6,127 nucleotides of DNA from Bradyrhizobium sp. (GTDB lineage: Bacteria; Pseudomonadota; Alphaproteobacteria; Rhizobiales; Xanthobacteraceae). The stretch's first letter is position 1, and every line of letters starts with the position of its first letter. The position numbers and the translations under genes were made by a program. The notes beneath the pieces were generated by a model that was given only the letters and a program-made list of their open reading frames with translations, did not search any database and was not told the origin of the DNA. Below are positions 5,649 to 6,127 of the stretch, piece by piece. The stretch spans positions 1-6,127 of the forward strand of contig JAQGKJ010000829.1 in NCBI GenBank assembly GCA_028290165.1. Reading direction: 5' to 3'.

Positions 5649-6074
5649 ATGGCGTCTGCGGGCCAGCCAATGCATCCCCAGCTTGCCGTCAGCGCGGCGA
5701 TTTTTCGCGACGGCAAGGTCCTGCTGGTGCGGCGCGCGAGGTCGCCTGCCAAGGGGCTCTATTCGCTGCCGGGCGGCCGGGTCGAATTCGGCGAAACGCT
5801 ACATGAAGCGCTGCATCGCGAAGTCGATGAGGAAACAGCGCTGAAAGTCGAAATCATCGGCCTTGCAGGATGGCGCGAGGTAGTACCGGGAACCTCGGGC
5901 GGCGGGCATTATCTGATCATGTCGTTCGCGGCGCGCTGGATCGCCGGTGAGCCGGTCCTGAACGAGGAACTCGACGATTTCAGGTGGCTTGAGCCCGAGG
6001 CATTGGGCGATCTCAAGCTCACCGGCGGCCTTGAGGAGGTGATCAGGTCGGCCGGGGGCCTGCTCCGGTACTGA
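5649..6074 (+). CDS. Nudix hydrolase, ADP-ribose pyrophosphatase-like
   Basis: A compact 141-aa single-domain Nudix protein, expected to hydrolyse a nucleoside diphosphate linked to another group using Mg2+; the substrate is unknown. The first strand AVSAAIFRDGKVLLVRRA (13-30) is followed by GLYSLPGG (36-43). The Nudix box is G43-x5-E49-x7-R57-E58-V59-D60-E61-E62-T63-A64-L65. The metal-binding glutamates E58, E61 and E62 are intact, but the normally near-invariant Gly of the EExG turn is A64 (codon 5838-5840, GCG). GGHYLIMSFAARW and ELDDFRWLEPEAL complete the fold, and EELDDFRWL is a common end strand in this group. It is unrelated in sequence to the NudK-type gene at 3023. Start choice is uncertain: TTG at 5640 overlaps the upstream stop, ATG at 5649 is chosen, and ATG at 5670 would give 134 aa. 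No start has a strong ribosome site, which suggests translational coupling to the 170-aa gene. Confidence 0.88.
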   Translation: MASAGQPMHPQLAVSAAIFRDGKVLLVRRARSPAKGLYSLPGGRVEFGETLHEALHREVDEETALKVEIIGLAGWREVVPGTSGGGHYLIMSFAARWIAGEPVLNEELDDFRWLEPEALGDLKLTGGLEEVIRSAGGLLRY

Positions 6075-6127
6075 TTCCGCGCCGCGTATCGGGGCCCGCG
6101 CCTTGCTTCCAGCGCGCCGAAAAGGCA

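Noticed and set aside
6075..6127. Terminator or start of another gene at the right edge
   Set aside because: The 53 bp are GC-rich with a GGGCCC palindrome but no convincing stem plus T-tract; a TTG near 6103 opens a frame too short to judge.

Overview
The window is GC-rich, densely packed bacterial chromosomal DNA. Codon use, GC content and close family resemblances suggest an alphaproteobacterium of the Bradyrhizobium/Rhodopseudomonas type (Nitrobacteraceae). That placement comes from recognising the proteins and the tRNA, not from a search. Nothing in it looks like a mobile element, prophage or CRISPR array.

Left edge (1-108): the 5' half of a tRNA-Pro(CGG) gene runs off the window on the minus strand. 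It has a good sigma-70-type promoter and is divergent from a plus-strand gene cluster.

Plus-strand cluster (109-4276): five closely spaced genes. These are a Sua5-type threonylcarbamoyl-AMP synthase (tRNA t6A modification), a D-2-hydroxyglutarate dehydrogenase-like FAD enzyme, a YpeA-type GNAT acetyltransferase (overlapping the previous stop by 4 bp), a NudK-type Nudix hydrolase broken by a frameshift near 3425, and an Asp/Glu-racemase-fold protein that lacks one of the two usual catalytic cysteines. Gaps are -4 to 38 bp, so they could share a transcript. The mix is of housekeeping and metabolite-clean-up functions rather than one pathway.

Minus strand (4304-5068): an SRAP/HMCES/YedK-family DNA-protein crosslink protein, convergent with the cluster. 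Its catalytic residues are intact, and a low-complexity tail ends in QGSLF, which resembles a beta sliding-clamp binding motif.

Right part (5131-6074): divergent from the SRAP gene across a 62-bp spacer that carries an imperfect palindrome. A 170-aa protein of unknown function is followed after 5 bp by a second, unrelated Nudix hydrolase whose Nudix box has Ala in place of the usual Gly. The last 53 bp (6075-6127) hold no gene I can support.

Most of the window is ordinary chromosomal housekeeping DNA. The points most worth a second look are the frameshifted NudK gene, the clamp-motif-like SRAP tail, the single-cysteine racemase homologue and the uncharacterised 170-aa protein.
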